NCBI GenBank assembly: GCA_021769425.1
Contig: JAETSX010000022.1
Span: forward strand, 45,318 to 109,317
Direction: 5' to 3'
Source: Eubacterium sp.
Lineage (GTDB): Bacteria; Bacillota; Clostridia; Lachnospirales; Lachnospiraceae
Length of the DNA: 64,000 nt
The stretch's first letter is position 1. Each line of letters opens with the position of its first letter. Made by a program: the position numbers and the translations under genes. Positions 43,783 to 52,553 of the stretch are shown here, piece after piece. The notes under the pieces are model-generated. The model had not been told where the DNA came from and did no database searches. It saw only the letters and a list, made by a program, of their open reading frames with translations.

Positions 43783-45513
43783 ATGACGGATATTAAAATG
43801 GCGGCAAATAGTGAAAAATTTGAAAATTTGTTAAACCTTGCCTTGGACGCCACAGCTAGGGAAAGGGAAAAATCCCTGCAGCTTGGAGTAGGCTATGAAC
43901 CGGAAGAACAGAAGTGGGAACTGATTGTGAAATATTCCGGAAATATTATGCGGCTGGCAGAGGAAAATTCTCAAATAAAAGTGATAGAATTGATGAATGA
44001 ATATGCTGTTTTGTATGTGCCGGAAAATGCCATGGAACAGGTGGCAATGGCGCCGGAAGTAGAGTATGTGGAAAAGCCGAAACGGATGTATTTTGCAGTG
44101 CAGGAAGGAAAACAGGCCTCCTGCATCACTCCGGTGCAGACAGCAAGGTATCACCTGACCGGAGCAGGGGTGATTGTAGCGGTCCTGGATTCCGGCATCG
44201 ACTACAGTCACCCGGATTTTCGCAACGAAGACGGCAGCACAAGGATTCTGTCGCTGTATGACGAAACTTTGGATAGGGAATTTACTTCAGAGGAAATCAA
44301 TCAGGCGTTGAAGGCTTCCAGTGAACAGGAGAGGTTTCGTATTGTCCCAAGCAGGGACACTTCCGGACACGGCACCCATGTAGCTGGGATCGCTGCAGGA
44401 AACGGCCGGGCCAGCGGGGGAGTGAATCGGGGTGTGGCATTTGAGAGTCCGCTGTTGGTTGTAAAACTGGGCACGCAAGACCCCAACGGTTTTCCGAGAA
44501 CGACCCAGCTGATGCGGGGCCTGGATTATGCAGTGCGCAAATCTCTGGAATACCAGATGCCCATGGCAGTAAACATCAGTTTCGGGAATACGTATGGTTC
44601 CCACAGCGGAACGGCGCTTCTGGAAAGTTATATCAATGATGTTTCCAATTACTGGAAAACCAGCATTTCCATCGGAACCGGGAATGAGGGAGCGGCCAGA
44701 GGCCATACGTCCGGCGTCTTAGAGCAGGGACGGGAACAGGAGATAGAATTAGGGGTGGGGGAATATGAATCTTCGGTAAATCTCCAGCTCTGGAAATCTT
44801 ATGTGGATCAGTATGATGTGGTTTTGGTGCACCCTTCCGGTAATCGAATCGGGCCTGTTCGCCAGGTCCAGGGACCCCAGCGGTTTGTAATGGGACAGAC
44901 GGAGCTGTTGATTTATTATGGAGAGCCAAGTCCCTATAACTTGTATCAGGAGATTTATATTGACTTCCTACCGGTGAAATCTTATATTGATGCCGGCATA
45001 TGGAAAATTTTGCTGGTTCCGGAACGGATCGTACAGGGAAATTATGATTTGTGGCTGCCTGGGCAGTCTGTGCTGAATAAGGGCACGGGATTTCTGTATC
45101 CCATAGAAGAGACAACATTGACGATTCCTTCCACGGCGGAAAAAGTGATTTCCGTGGGCGCCTATGATGCCAGGTATAATCAGCTTGCGGATTTTTCCGG
45201 CCGCGGCTTTACCAGACAGACCAATCAGGTGAAGCCGGATATTGCTGCGCCTGGAGTGGGCATCCGTTCTTCTGCGCCCGGCGGCGGTTATGCGGTGCGA
45301 AACGGCACTTCCATGGCTACGCCTTTTGTGACCGGGAGTGCGGCTCTTTTGATGCAGTGGGGGATTGTTGAGGGGAATGATCCGTATCTGTACGGGGAGA
45401 AAGTGAAAGCCTACCTGATACGGGGAGCAAAGCATTTGCCGATTATGCAGGAATATCCTAACCCGGCGTTAGGATGGGGAGTGCTTTGCCTGCGGGATAG
45501 CCTGCCGGGGTGA
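43783..45513 (+). CDS. Subtilisin-like serine protease, Csp type
   Basis: A 576-residue S8 protease with an intact triad: Asp in VAVLDSGIDYSHPDF (residue 136), His in DTSGHGTHVAG (196), Ser in NGTSMATPF (about 510), plus the oxyanion Asn in GTGNEG. Residues 1-105 are a pro-domain-like segment. A jelly-roll-like insert lies between His and Ser (ELGVGEYESSVNLQLWKSYV...), the layout of clostridial CspA/B/C germination proteases. No signal peptide is present, as usual for Csp. It may act in spore germination or surface-protein processing next to the collagen-like genes. The ATG follows AGAGAAGAAAAAT. Confidence 0.85.
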   Translation: MTDIKMAANSEKFENLLNLALDATAREREKSLQLGVGYEPEEQKWELIVKYSGNIMRLAEENSQIKVIELMNEYAVLYVPENAMEQVAMAPEVEYVEKPKRMYFAVQEGKQASCITPVQTARYHLTGAGVIVAVLDSGIDYSHPDFRNEDGSTRILSLYDETLDREFTSEEINQALKASSEQERFRIVPSRDTSGHGTHVAGIAAGNGRASGGVNRGVAFESPLLVVKLGTQDPNGFPRTTQLMRGLDYAVRKSLEYQMPMAVNISFGNTYGSHSGTALLESYINDVSNYWKTSISIGTGNEGAARGHTSGVLEQGREQEIELGVGEYESSVNLQLWKSYVDQYDVVLVHPSGNRIGPVRQVQGPQRFVMGQTELLIYYGEPSPYNLYQEIYIDFLPVKSYIDAGIWKILLVPERIVQGNYDLWLPGQSVLNKGTGFLYPIEETTLTIPSTAEKVISVGAYDARYNQLADFSGRGFTRQTNQVKPDIAAPGVGIRSSAPGGGYAVRNGTSMATPFVTGSAALLMQWGIVEGNDPYLYGEKVKAYLIRGAKHLPIMQEYPNPALGWGVLCLRDSLPG

Positions 45514-45576
45514 AAGCTGTCCTTACTGCATTTAATAAATTTACAGCCTGGAATATTGATGATAAGATTAAATTCC

Positions 45577-45605
45577 TTTACAGAAAAATAAGAATGGAAT
45601 ATAAT
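45577..45605 (+). promoter_or_regulatory. Promoter of the five-gene island
   Basis: TTTACA (45577-45582), 17 bp, TATAAT (45600-45605), 32 bp before the first ATG. It is a near-consensus vegetative promoter with a very short leader. Confidence 0.75.
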
Positions 45606-45637
45606 TGTAGATAAAACAGCAGTTAAAGGTGAAGAGT

Positions 45638-47188
45638 ATGAATATTTCAGAAAAGATCGTAGAAGTATTAAAATATTGTTCTGTGTATCAAGGACACGTA
45701 AATATGATGGATGAGCGCAGAGAAGAGGGGGGATTTCAGGTTACATTGCCAGAAGAAAAGGATATTCTTGCAAATCTTGACAAATTGCAATTTATTCTGC
45801 TGACAGGAGAAGCCGGGGATGGAAAATCCCGGCTGATCCGAACATTACGAAAAAAATTGGATGAATATGGATTTTGTGAACCATATATGGATTTTTCAGC
45901 TGAGGCGGAGACAGAAAAAGAGAAAATATTGAAAAGAATTGCTGATATTATTGATGGAAAAACGGAAGAGCGGATTATTATTGCAGCCAACGTGGGTATA
46001 TTTACAAAATGTGTGATCAAATATCAGCGTTCTTTGATGGAAAAACTCAGCCAGAAAAATGACAGGGTGAAAATTATAAACTTTGAGAAAAGAAATCTTG
46101 CACATGATAAAGAGGTATTTCAAAAAATTGTGCAGGCTTTTTTTTCCTATGATGGAAAACCATGCGAAAACCGGGATTGCAGGTTTTATGGAAATTGTGC
46201 ATTTCAGGAAAATCTGGATTTTTTGTTGTCAAAAAGAGGAACCGAAAGCGTGCGAATCATGTGTGATGCAATCTGTTTGATGGGAGAGCATGTTACATTT
46301 CGAGAATTGTTATCTTTGCTGGCTTATATGGTGACATTTGGAGATAGCTGCAGAGAGCGTAGAGAAAGGAAGGAACAAGAGGATTTTTTTGTAGATGCTG
46401 TTTTTAATCAGGAAAATCATTTGGATAAGGTGCTTTTAAATATATGCCGTATGGATCCGGCATTTAAAAATTCGAAGGGCGATGTCCCAGAATATCATTC
46501 AGTAGAGGAATGCCGCAGGGAAAAGCGCAAACGATTTTTTTATGGGCAGGAGAATCCTTATGAATTGCTGGCAGTAGATTATTTGACGGAATTTCAAAAT
46601 GTAATTTCTTTTTTTCAGGAGACGCCCTTTATTGATTCGGCAGAGATTCAAAGCAGAGAGTTGTATCATTTAAAGCGTGGACTTGGAAGATTAACAAGGC
46701 GGGGGCAGAGTGACCTTGCCATGAAAGTGGCTGATACGCCGGTCATGTTTGGGGATGATATTCAGACAGAGTTTGAGCTTGGCAATATAGATATGATTTG
46801 GCATAGGTATGGCCTGGATTTTGGAAATTTAGATATGGAGATACATAAGCCGGAAGAACAGAACCGCTTTTCTATCAGCTATGTATTTCAGGAAAATGAA
46901 AATATTAATGCGATTACCCTTGTGGTAGATTACAAACTGTTCCGTTATTTAATGATGGCAGATGGTTATTATTATTTGAGCCATAATAGCAAGTCATTGG
47001 AAGAATACCGAATTAATTCATTTTATCAGAAAATTCTGAAGAAAAAAAATGGCGCTTATGAAAGGATGCACGTCAGATTTAACAATCAGGATCAGAAAGG
47101 ATTATGTGATTTTTCATTAAGTGTTCAGCATTTAAATCATTTTTTGAAAGGCCAGAGTACAGTGGTTAAAATAAGAAAAGAGGGTTGA
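45638..47188 (+). CDS. Island protein A: P-loop ATPase with Cys cluster
   Basis: A 516-residue protein with no named function that I can assert. Residues 53-64 (ILLTGEAGDGKS) are a Walker A motif, followed by RLIRTLRKKL. ERIIIAANVGIF (111-122) looks like the strand and Asn of an AAA+/STAND sensor. Cys at about 176, 181 and 187 (PCENRDCRFYGNC) may bind metal. FRELLSLLAYMVTFG and YHLKRGLGRLTRRGQSDL look like helical regions downstream. The style recalls DptF, the ATPase of phosphorothioate-dependent restriction, but this is memory of motif style only. The start ATG 45638 follows AAAGGTG. It is the first gene of the operon; B starts two bases after its stop. Confidence 0.65.
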   Translation: MNISEKIVEVLKYCSVYQGHVNMMDERREEGGFQVTLPEEKDILANLDKLQFILLTGEAGDGKSRLIRTLRKKLDEYGFCEPYMDFSAEAETEKEKILKRIADIIDGKTEERIIIAANVGIFTKCVIKYQRSLMEKLSQKNDRVKIINFEKRNLAHDKEVFQKIVQAFFSYDGKPCENRDCRFYGNCAFQENLDFLLSKRGTESVRIMCDAICLMGEHVTFRELLSLLAYMVTFGDSCRERRERKEQEDFFVDAVFNQENHLDKVLLNICRMDPAFKNSKGDVPEYHSVEECRREKRKRFFYGQENPYELLAVDYLTEFQNVISFFQETPFIDSAEIQSRELYHLKRGLGRLTRRGQSDLAMKVADTPVMFGDDIQTEFELGNIDMIWHRYGLDFGNLDMEIHKPEEQNRFSISYVFQENENINAITLVVDYKLFRYLMMADGYYYLSHNSKSLEEYRINSFYQKILKKKNGAYERMHVRFNNQDQKGLCDFSLSVQHLNHFLKGQSTVVKIRKEG

Positions 47189-47190
47189 TT

Positions 47191-48690
47191 ATGGGCACAG
47201 GTGATAAAGCCAATGAGAGAGAACTGGCTTCTTACATAGGCATTTCGGGACCAGAAACGCCAAAATATTTGTTGGTTAACAATTTTTTATCAGAGTTTTT
47301 TCTGGAGGATGAGAGGGGAAAAGAACGCCAGTATAGTTATGAGGACTTTCTTGGTGAGAAAATTCTTATATGTGAAGAAGATAATGATCAAAAGAAAAAA
47401 CAATTGGAAGAGTCTTTTAATTATTTTTTTCGACGGTTTTCCGGGGAAGATATGATTTTGTTTAGTGAAAAAAAACATTATTATTTTCCATTAAAACCGC
47501 AAATGCTGCGCAGCGCCCCCTACAATTTGCGGCATCTTCTCTATTGTATGATACCAGGTATTGAGAAAGAGGAAGTTTTTCGCGAAATACAAGGTTTGTT
47601 GTTTGAATATTTGTACAGTGGTGCAGATGGGGTAAGTTATCTTATGAGTACTATTTGTGAGAAGTATTTTGGCAGGGATGGCTGGAAAAGGGAAGAAAAG
47701 AGAAATTATGAATTTGATATGTTGAAATCAGGAAATTTTAGAAATGTTCGAAGGAATTTTAGGGAAGATTTATACAAGCTGTTAAAACACAGGTTTTTCC
47801 GGAATCTGGATTTCTATAAACGTTATGATTATCTGGCTACACTGTTAGACTTTTATGTCATACAATTTATTATAAATAAGAAGGCAATTACTTCAAACCG
47901 GGGGTATGTGCTGTGTCAGGGGTCGAGCCATTTGTCAAACGGCGAGGCGTATCATCTTGCTTGTGTACAGAATTATTCAGAAATCCGTTTTGTGTTCCAG
48001 ACAGAACTGAAAGAGTTTTATATTCAATGTTTGAAGGAAGAGCAGGTGGACAACCAGAATATTGTGGTCGAAAATTCAGATGATAAAATTTTTGTGATAG
48101 GAAAAAACGGGAAGAAAGAAATGATTCAATTTGTAAGGGAGGTATTCCATTCCAGTTTTAAGATAGATGCTAAGGAATCCCTATACCCATCTATTCGAAA
48201 AATGTTTGCACTGGAGGGCGTAAAAGAAAAAACGTATCCGTCGGAGGAATTTGTGATGTGTTATATTGATATGAGCAAGGCCAGGAAAGGATCTGCCTTG
48301 AGTAAAATTTCCTCTGCCCTTAACACATGCGGAAAGGACATTGAATTTGTATTTCCCAAAACCCGTTCTAAACATAAATATTTTGCATTGTCTCCGTCCT
48401 TGCTGGAATTCCTGGTAAGGCTGTATCTTGCAAAGGAAGAGAGTACGTACGCGTATTTGGATAATTTTTTGGACTTTTTACAGGAAAAATATGGGATTTG
48501 CATTCAGAAGAATGATCAGATGGATAAGATGTTAAAAAAACTGCATATGAAAGTTCCGTTTCAGGAATTCAGGCAGAACGAGCAGGCTTTAATTGATAAT
48601 CTGGATGAAATTAATTGCCTGATTCGGCTTTCAGACAGCGGATATGTCATTACACTTCCAGAGGAGAAAGGGGAATTTACACTTTTATGA
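47191..48690 (+). CDS. Island protein B: unknown, 499 residues
   Basis: I do not recognise a family. It is soluble and rich in Phe, Tyr and Lys, with no P-loop, no membrane segment and no Cys motif. Segments such as RNFREDLYKLLKHRFFRNLDFYKR and SEEFVMCYIDMSKARKGSALSKISSAL appear helical. The end (NLDEINCLIRLSDSGYVITLPEEKG) has the look of a winged-helix C-terminal module. Position after an ATPase and before a giant partner resembles DptG in the dptFGH order, a weak analogy. ATG 47191 follows AGAGGG. The stop overlaps the start of C by four bases. Confidence 0.6.
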   Translation: MGTGDKANERELASYIGISGPETPKYLLVNNFLSEFFLEDERGKERQYSYEDFLGEKILICEEDNDQKKKQLEESFNYFFRRFSGEDMILFSEKKHYYFPLKPQMLRSAPYNLRHLLYCMIPGIEKEEVFREIQGLLFEYLYSGADGVSYLMSTICEKYFGRDGWKREEKRNYEFDMLKSGNFRNVRRNFREDLYKLLKHRFFRNLDFYKRYDYLATLLDFYVIQFIINKKAITSNRGYVLCQGSSHLSNGEAYHLACVQNYSEIRFVFQTELKEFYIQCLKEEQVDNQNIVVENSDDKIFVIGKNGKKEMIQFVREVFHSSFKIDAKESLYPSIRKMFALEGVKEKTYPSEEFVMCYIDMSKARKGSALSKISSALNTCGKDIEFVFPKTRSKHKYFALSPSLLEFLVRLYLAKEESTYAYLDNFLDFLQEKYGICIQKNDQMDKMLKKLHMKVPFQEFRQNEQALIDNLDEINCLIRLSDSGYVITLPEEKGEFTLL

Positions 48691-51572
48691 TAGAGAAATT
48701 TGTCAAGTATATGAAGACATATATTGAGCTGCTGACAAAAGGGCGGAAAGAATATTTTATTGCTATTGTAGACATTGAAAAAAAACTGGTAGATAGTTTT
48801 TTGAAACAGGAAGCCGATTATGCGATGGCCTGGTTTGAACGGAAAGAATATTCACAGGCAGTGGTTCTGCGCAATGATAAAAGTGTATCAAGAATTGTCT
48901 TGTTTTCTAATGACAGTGTAAAGATGATTGATTCCCTGAAAGACTTTGTAGAATATCCTGCGATTCCAGAAAACAGGGATATATTCTGGCAATGCTTGAC
49001 AGCTGCATTCGGACAGGAACCGGATAATGACTGTAAAAAAGTGTTGGAAACCATTATGGAGTCAAGGCAAATTGCGTTGGAAGATTTGTTCCAATATTTA
49101 GATTCCTGTATTGATAAATCTGGAAATTTCAAATTTTCAAAAATAGTCCGAAACCTATATCAGTTGGAACTGTGGGCTATTAGGAATGAAAATGACAAGG
49201 ATTTAGACAAAGCAAAGAAAAAACAATATTTAAAAAAATTAATACGAAATTCAGATCCTTTGCTGGCGGAGACAAAATTGATGGGAGGGATTACAGAAAA
49301 AAAAGTAGAATTTTCCGTAAAAACGCGGCAGGACATCATGAGATGGCTTTCAAAGAATGATTTGAAAAGTGTATTTAAAAATGTTTCATATGATGAAAAG
49401 ATAGAGCAATTGTTTAAGGGAAGCGGTCGAAAACGCAAAGATTTGTCACAGGAAAAACAGGAAGGCCAGTCCTATGAAAATTCTTACGAATATGCCATGC
49501 AGGAATTTTTGAAAGAACCTATGCAGCAAGTGGAAGACATTCTTTTAGAGGCAAAGCCAGAGGATGAGATACTGTTAGACAGTAAACAGAGGTTTTCTTA
49601 TCCAGAGAAACAGGAAATAGAGACAGAATTTCAGGAAATCAGAGAATTAATGGAATTGCTGAGTTTTACAGAAGAAAAAAGGATGTTTTTGCGGGAAAAA
49701 CTTTTAGAACTGCAGCAATTGTTTTTGCACGCAATGGAAGAAGGCAGTAAGTATACGCCTGCTTATTTATGGCATTATGCAGGGAGCCAGGAAAAATTTG
49801 TCGGAAGCTATTTTGCGCTGATGGGAAGATGCATTTCGGATAAAGGAATTGCCCGGATGTGCCTTGGCATGCATTTTTTAAGCCGTTTGCAGAGGATATT
49901 TTGCAAAGAAGAAAATGGGAAGATTTATATGCCTTTTTACCATCCGCTGGCAGGTTTTTATTTTATTTCATTGAAAAAGAAGTATGAGGAATACCGAGAA
50001 TTGTTGGCTGTCCAAACAGGAGAATTCTGGGAACAGACAATCAGGGCAATGATAGGCAGAGAGGGGATGAATTTTCCTGTTCGTTATTTGTTGGTTCAGG
50101 AAGAATTGTACCAACTTGATTATAGCAGTCTTCAAAATATAAATCCGGACATTATATTTGAGAAAACACAGAAGCATACAGCAAACTCGTGGGTAAATAT
50201 CCGTCTCTTGAATGAGGATTTACTGGATTATATGGAGCGTCAAAAATATTTGTCCGAGGTATATGTAACAATTGTAGGGATTAATGATGTGAGCGAAATA
50301 ATGTCTATGACAAGAAAACTCAAGGGATTTGCAGAATCTGAAAAAAGCATGGTACATAAAGTCATTTTAAATATTGTCAGTGACAAAGAGGAAGAATTAA
50401 AAAAGCAATTGCAGGAAAATATGGAAATGGATGTGGAATATCCTCAGGTGCTATTTCGCTTTACGAAAGAAATGTATATCACTGGACAGGAATATGATAT
50501 AGAATATATGATTCATGATTCAGATCTTCTTTTTTTGGCGGATAGCAGTATTCTGTACCAGAAACCAAGATTGCGGGAATGGCGCAAACAACCAAACCGG
50601 CTTATGCTTGATTTTGAACAGTTTGAAATAGGGCGATTGTTTGGTGAAACACAGGAGCGCGTGCTGGAAATTTTATGGGACAGTATGCATTATATGGAAT
50701 TAAATCATGATGTGAAACTGGCGTTTTGGGATACAAAAGAATTAAACCAGTCGTTGTTGAATCAGATACGTCAGAAAGTAGGGAAAGATTCACATCGTAC
50801 TGTGGTGCTTCTTTCTTCGAATACGCAGTTGATGCAGCATATGTATCATTTATCAGAATTCCAGGTACATCACAGCATTTTGTCTGGCCAGGAAATGCTG
50901 CTGGTGAATTTTCATGCAGGCTGTCACCGTAAGTTATTAAAAGAAGATGGGGAAGCTTCTGTTTCAGTGTTTTTAAAGTCATTTTTGGAAGATGTGTCAG
51001 GATTAGATGATATGAAATGTATTTTATCTGATAAAAGCGAAACATCAGAGATACCATATCTGACGCTCTCTTGCCAGGACAGGAGTATTTTTCTTAAATG
51101 CACGCTTTTTATAAATAATCAGGAAAAGGATGCAGAGCGGGAAAATCATTATAGGAAGCTGATAGAAGATATGATGCTGCTTTTAAATAAAAACAAGACG
51201 TTTAAGAAAAAGTTTATAATGATGTTATATGAGGAAACGAATAATATTCCAACAGCGCTAATGCTGGATTATATGCAGAGGACAGAAGTCGAAAGATACC
51301 AGTTAGATTATGAAGAAGTAATAGGAAAACCGCAGAAACGAAGTCCGGCAGATATTGCGGCAATTATGCAGTTTCAAAAGATGCTGGCCTTTGTCAGGGA
51401 GCGAAATGGCATTGATGAATACACTGTCCATACATTTGTGGAATCTGATTTGTATAGTGTAGGGATGCTTTCTCAATGCATCCGTGCAAATCAGCAGATG
51501 AATTTATTGGATGAGGGTACAATGAAAAAAATGCAGGAGTTATGCTCCAGAGCATACGTATTTGCCAATTGA
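48687..51572 (+). CDS. Island protein C: giant protein of unknown function
   Basis: It has 961 residues and no family that I recognise. The ATG overlaps the stop of B (ATGA), so the two are translationally coupled. No Walker A, nuclease PD-(D/E)XK or helicase motif stands out. The N-terminal 200 residues include repeated short helices. Residues about 240-330 are charged (GRKRKDLSQEKQEGQSYEN, KPEDEILLDSKQ), probably a linker. A large C-terminal part carries VYVTIVGINDVSEIMSM, HDSDLLFLADSSILYQK, LMLDFEQFEIGRLFG and HRTVVLLSSNTQLMQHMY, which look like alternating strands and helices of a Rossmann-like or STAND-type fold. It could be a scaffold or effector of the complex. Base composition is AT-rich compared with the flanks. 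Confidence 0.6.
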   Translation: MIEKFVKYMKTYIELLTKGRKEYFIAIVDIEKKLVDSFLKQEADYAMAWFERKEYSQAVVLRNDKSVSRIVLFSNDSVKMIDSLKDFVEYPAIPENRDIFWQCLTAAFGQEPDNDCKKVLETIMESRQIALEDLFQYLDSCIDKSGNFKFSKIVRNLYQLELWAIRNENDKDLDKAKKKQYLKKLIRNSDPLLAETKLMGGITEKKVEFSVKTRQDIMRWLSKNDLKSVFKNVSYDEKIEQLFKGSGRKRKDLSQEKQEGQSYENSYEYAMQEFLKEPMQQVEDILLEAKPEDEILLDSKQRFSYPEKQEIETEFQEIRELMELLSFTEEKRMFLREKLLELQQLFLHAMEEGSKYTPAYLWHYAGSQEKFVGSYFALMGRCISDKGIARMCLGMHFLSRLQRIFCKEENGKIYMPFYHPLAGFYFISLKKKYEEYRELLAVQTGEFWEQTIRAMIGREGMNFPVRYLLVQEELYQLDYSSLQNINPDIIFEKTQKHTANSWVNIRLLNEDLLDYMERQKYLSEVYVTIVGINDVSEIMSMTRKLKGFAESEKSMVHKVILNIVSDKEEELKKQLQENMEMDVEYPQVLFRFTKEMYITGQEYDIEYMIHDSDLLFLADSSILYQKPRLREWRKQPNRLMLDFEQFEIGRLFGETQERVLEILWDSMHYMELNHDVKLAFWDTKELNQSLLNQIRQKVGKDSHRTVVLLSSNTQLMQHMYHLSEFQVHHSILSGQEMLLVNFHAGCHRKLLKEDGEASVSVFLKSFLEDVSGLDDMKCILSDKSETSEIPYLTLSCQDRSIFLKCTLFINNQEKDAERENHYRKLIEDMMLLLNKNKTFKKKFIMMLYEETNNIPTALMLDYMQRTEVERYQLDYEEVIGKPQKRSPADIAAIMQFQKMLAFVRERNGIDEYTVHTFVESDLYSVGMLSQCIRANQQMNLLDEGTMKKMQELCSRAYVFAN

Positions 51573-51634
51573 TTTACTATTTTGATGGCAGATTATTTGG
51601 CTTACGGATATATATACAAAATTGGAGGAAAATA

Positions 51635-52522
51635 ATGGGTAAGAGTACGGAAGACAAAATTATTATGGTTAATTCATTTAAAGGGGGAACCGGAAAAACG
51701 TCTGTAGCGCTGGCAAATTGTGTACATAGCTGCACACAGGACGGGTTTTATAAAAATATTTATTTTATTGATATTGACAGATGGGGCACCAGCATGTCCT
51801 ATGCATTGTTTCCGGATGAAATAAAGCTCAAGTATTTTGATGAATATGAGGAGCGTTATTATGATAAAGTATGCAATACGGTAATAGAAGATAAAGAAAA
51901 GGGCACCGTTTTGAAGGCCGTTCTCCTGAATCCAGTTGCAAATCGCAGGCAGGATTATGATACTCATGGACGTTTCTGGCAGCATTCGGATATCAGTGGT
52001 TCTATTTTTTTTCAGGATTTGCTTTCTTTTCTGAAAAAGTGTATTTCTTGTGAAGTGAATAATCTGTTTGTGATAGATTGTTCGCCGGGTTTAACGGACA
52101 TGGAACGCTCTCTGTTAAATGAGTTTTATAGTATGCGTCAGAATGGAGAAGTATCAGAGATTGAGGAGCTTTATGTTACTACATTTGATGCTTCCCAAAT
52201 CCGTAAAACCGTGGAATGCCTGAATGACGCCAAAGATTTTTTAAAAAGGGGAGAGCGGAATGTCAGCATTGTATTGAATGACTTGCATAATTGGGAATTT
52301 ATTTCAAAAGATTATGACGACCATAAATTTGATTGGAAAAAAGATGCGGAGAATATTATAAGAGATTTAAAAGATAAGAATTATATGAAAATACGCTATA
52401 AGGAATTTGTGCCAGATCAGGTGAATGCCAGTATGATTGGATACCGGAAGAAATTGATTGATAATATCGATGCATTTGTATTGCCGCATGAATATAGGAA
52501 AGAATATTATCCCCATGAGTAA
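51635..52522 (+). CDS. Island protein D: ParA/MinD-like NTPase
   Basis: A 295-residue deviant-Walker P-loop protein. The N-terminal VNSFKGGTGKTSVALANCV has the KGGTGKT signature with the extra Lys of ParA/MinD/Soj. IYFIDIDRWGTS is the A' Asp region and NLFVIDCSPGLTDMERS the Walker B region. The C-terminal half (PDQVNASMIGYRKKLIDNI) is unfamiliar. Such proteins form nucleotide-dependent dimers on DNA, membranes or partner proteins. No ParB and no centromere-like repeats are nearby, so a partition role is unlikely; a dimer switch inside this system is more plausible. ATG 51635 (MGKSTED) follows TTGGAGGAAAATA. The gap to C is 62 bp. Confidence 0.75.
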   Translation: MGKSTEDKIIMVNSFKGGTGKTSVALANCVHSCTQDGFYKNIYFIDIDRWGTSMSYALFPDEIKLKYFDEYEERYYDKVCNTVIEDKEKGTVLKAVLLNPVANRRQDYDTHGRFWQHSDISGSIFFQDLLSFLKKCISCEVNNLFVIDCSPGLTDMERSLLNEFYSMRQNGEVSEIEELYVTTFDASQIRKTVECLNDAKDFLKRGERNVSIVLNDLHNWEFISKDYDDHKFDWKKDAENIIRDLKDKNYMKIRYKEFVPDQVNASMIGYRKKLIDNIDAFVLPHEYRKEYYPHE

Positions 52523-52553
52523 AAAAACAGATGGATTGTAGAGAGGATACAGA

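Noticed and set aside
51635..52522. Plasmid or chromosome partition locus
   Set aside because: No ParB-like gene and no centromere-like repeats flank the ParA-like gene.
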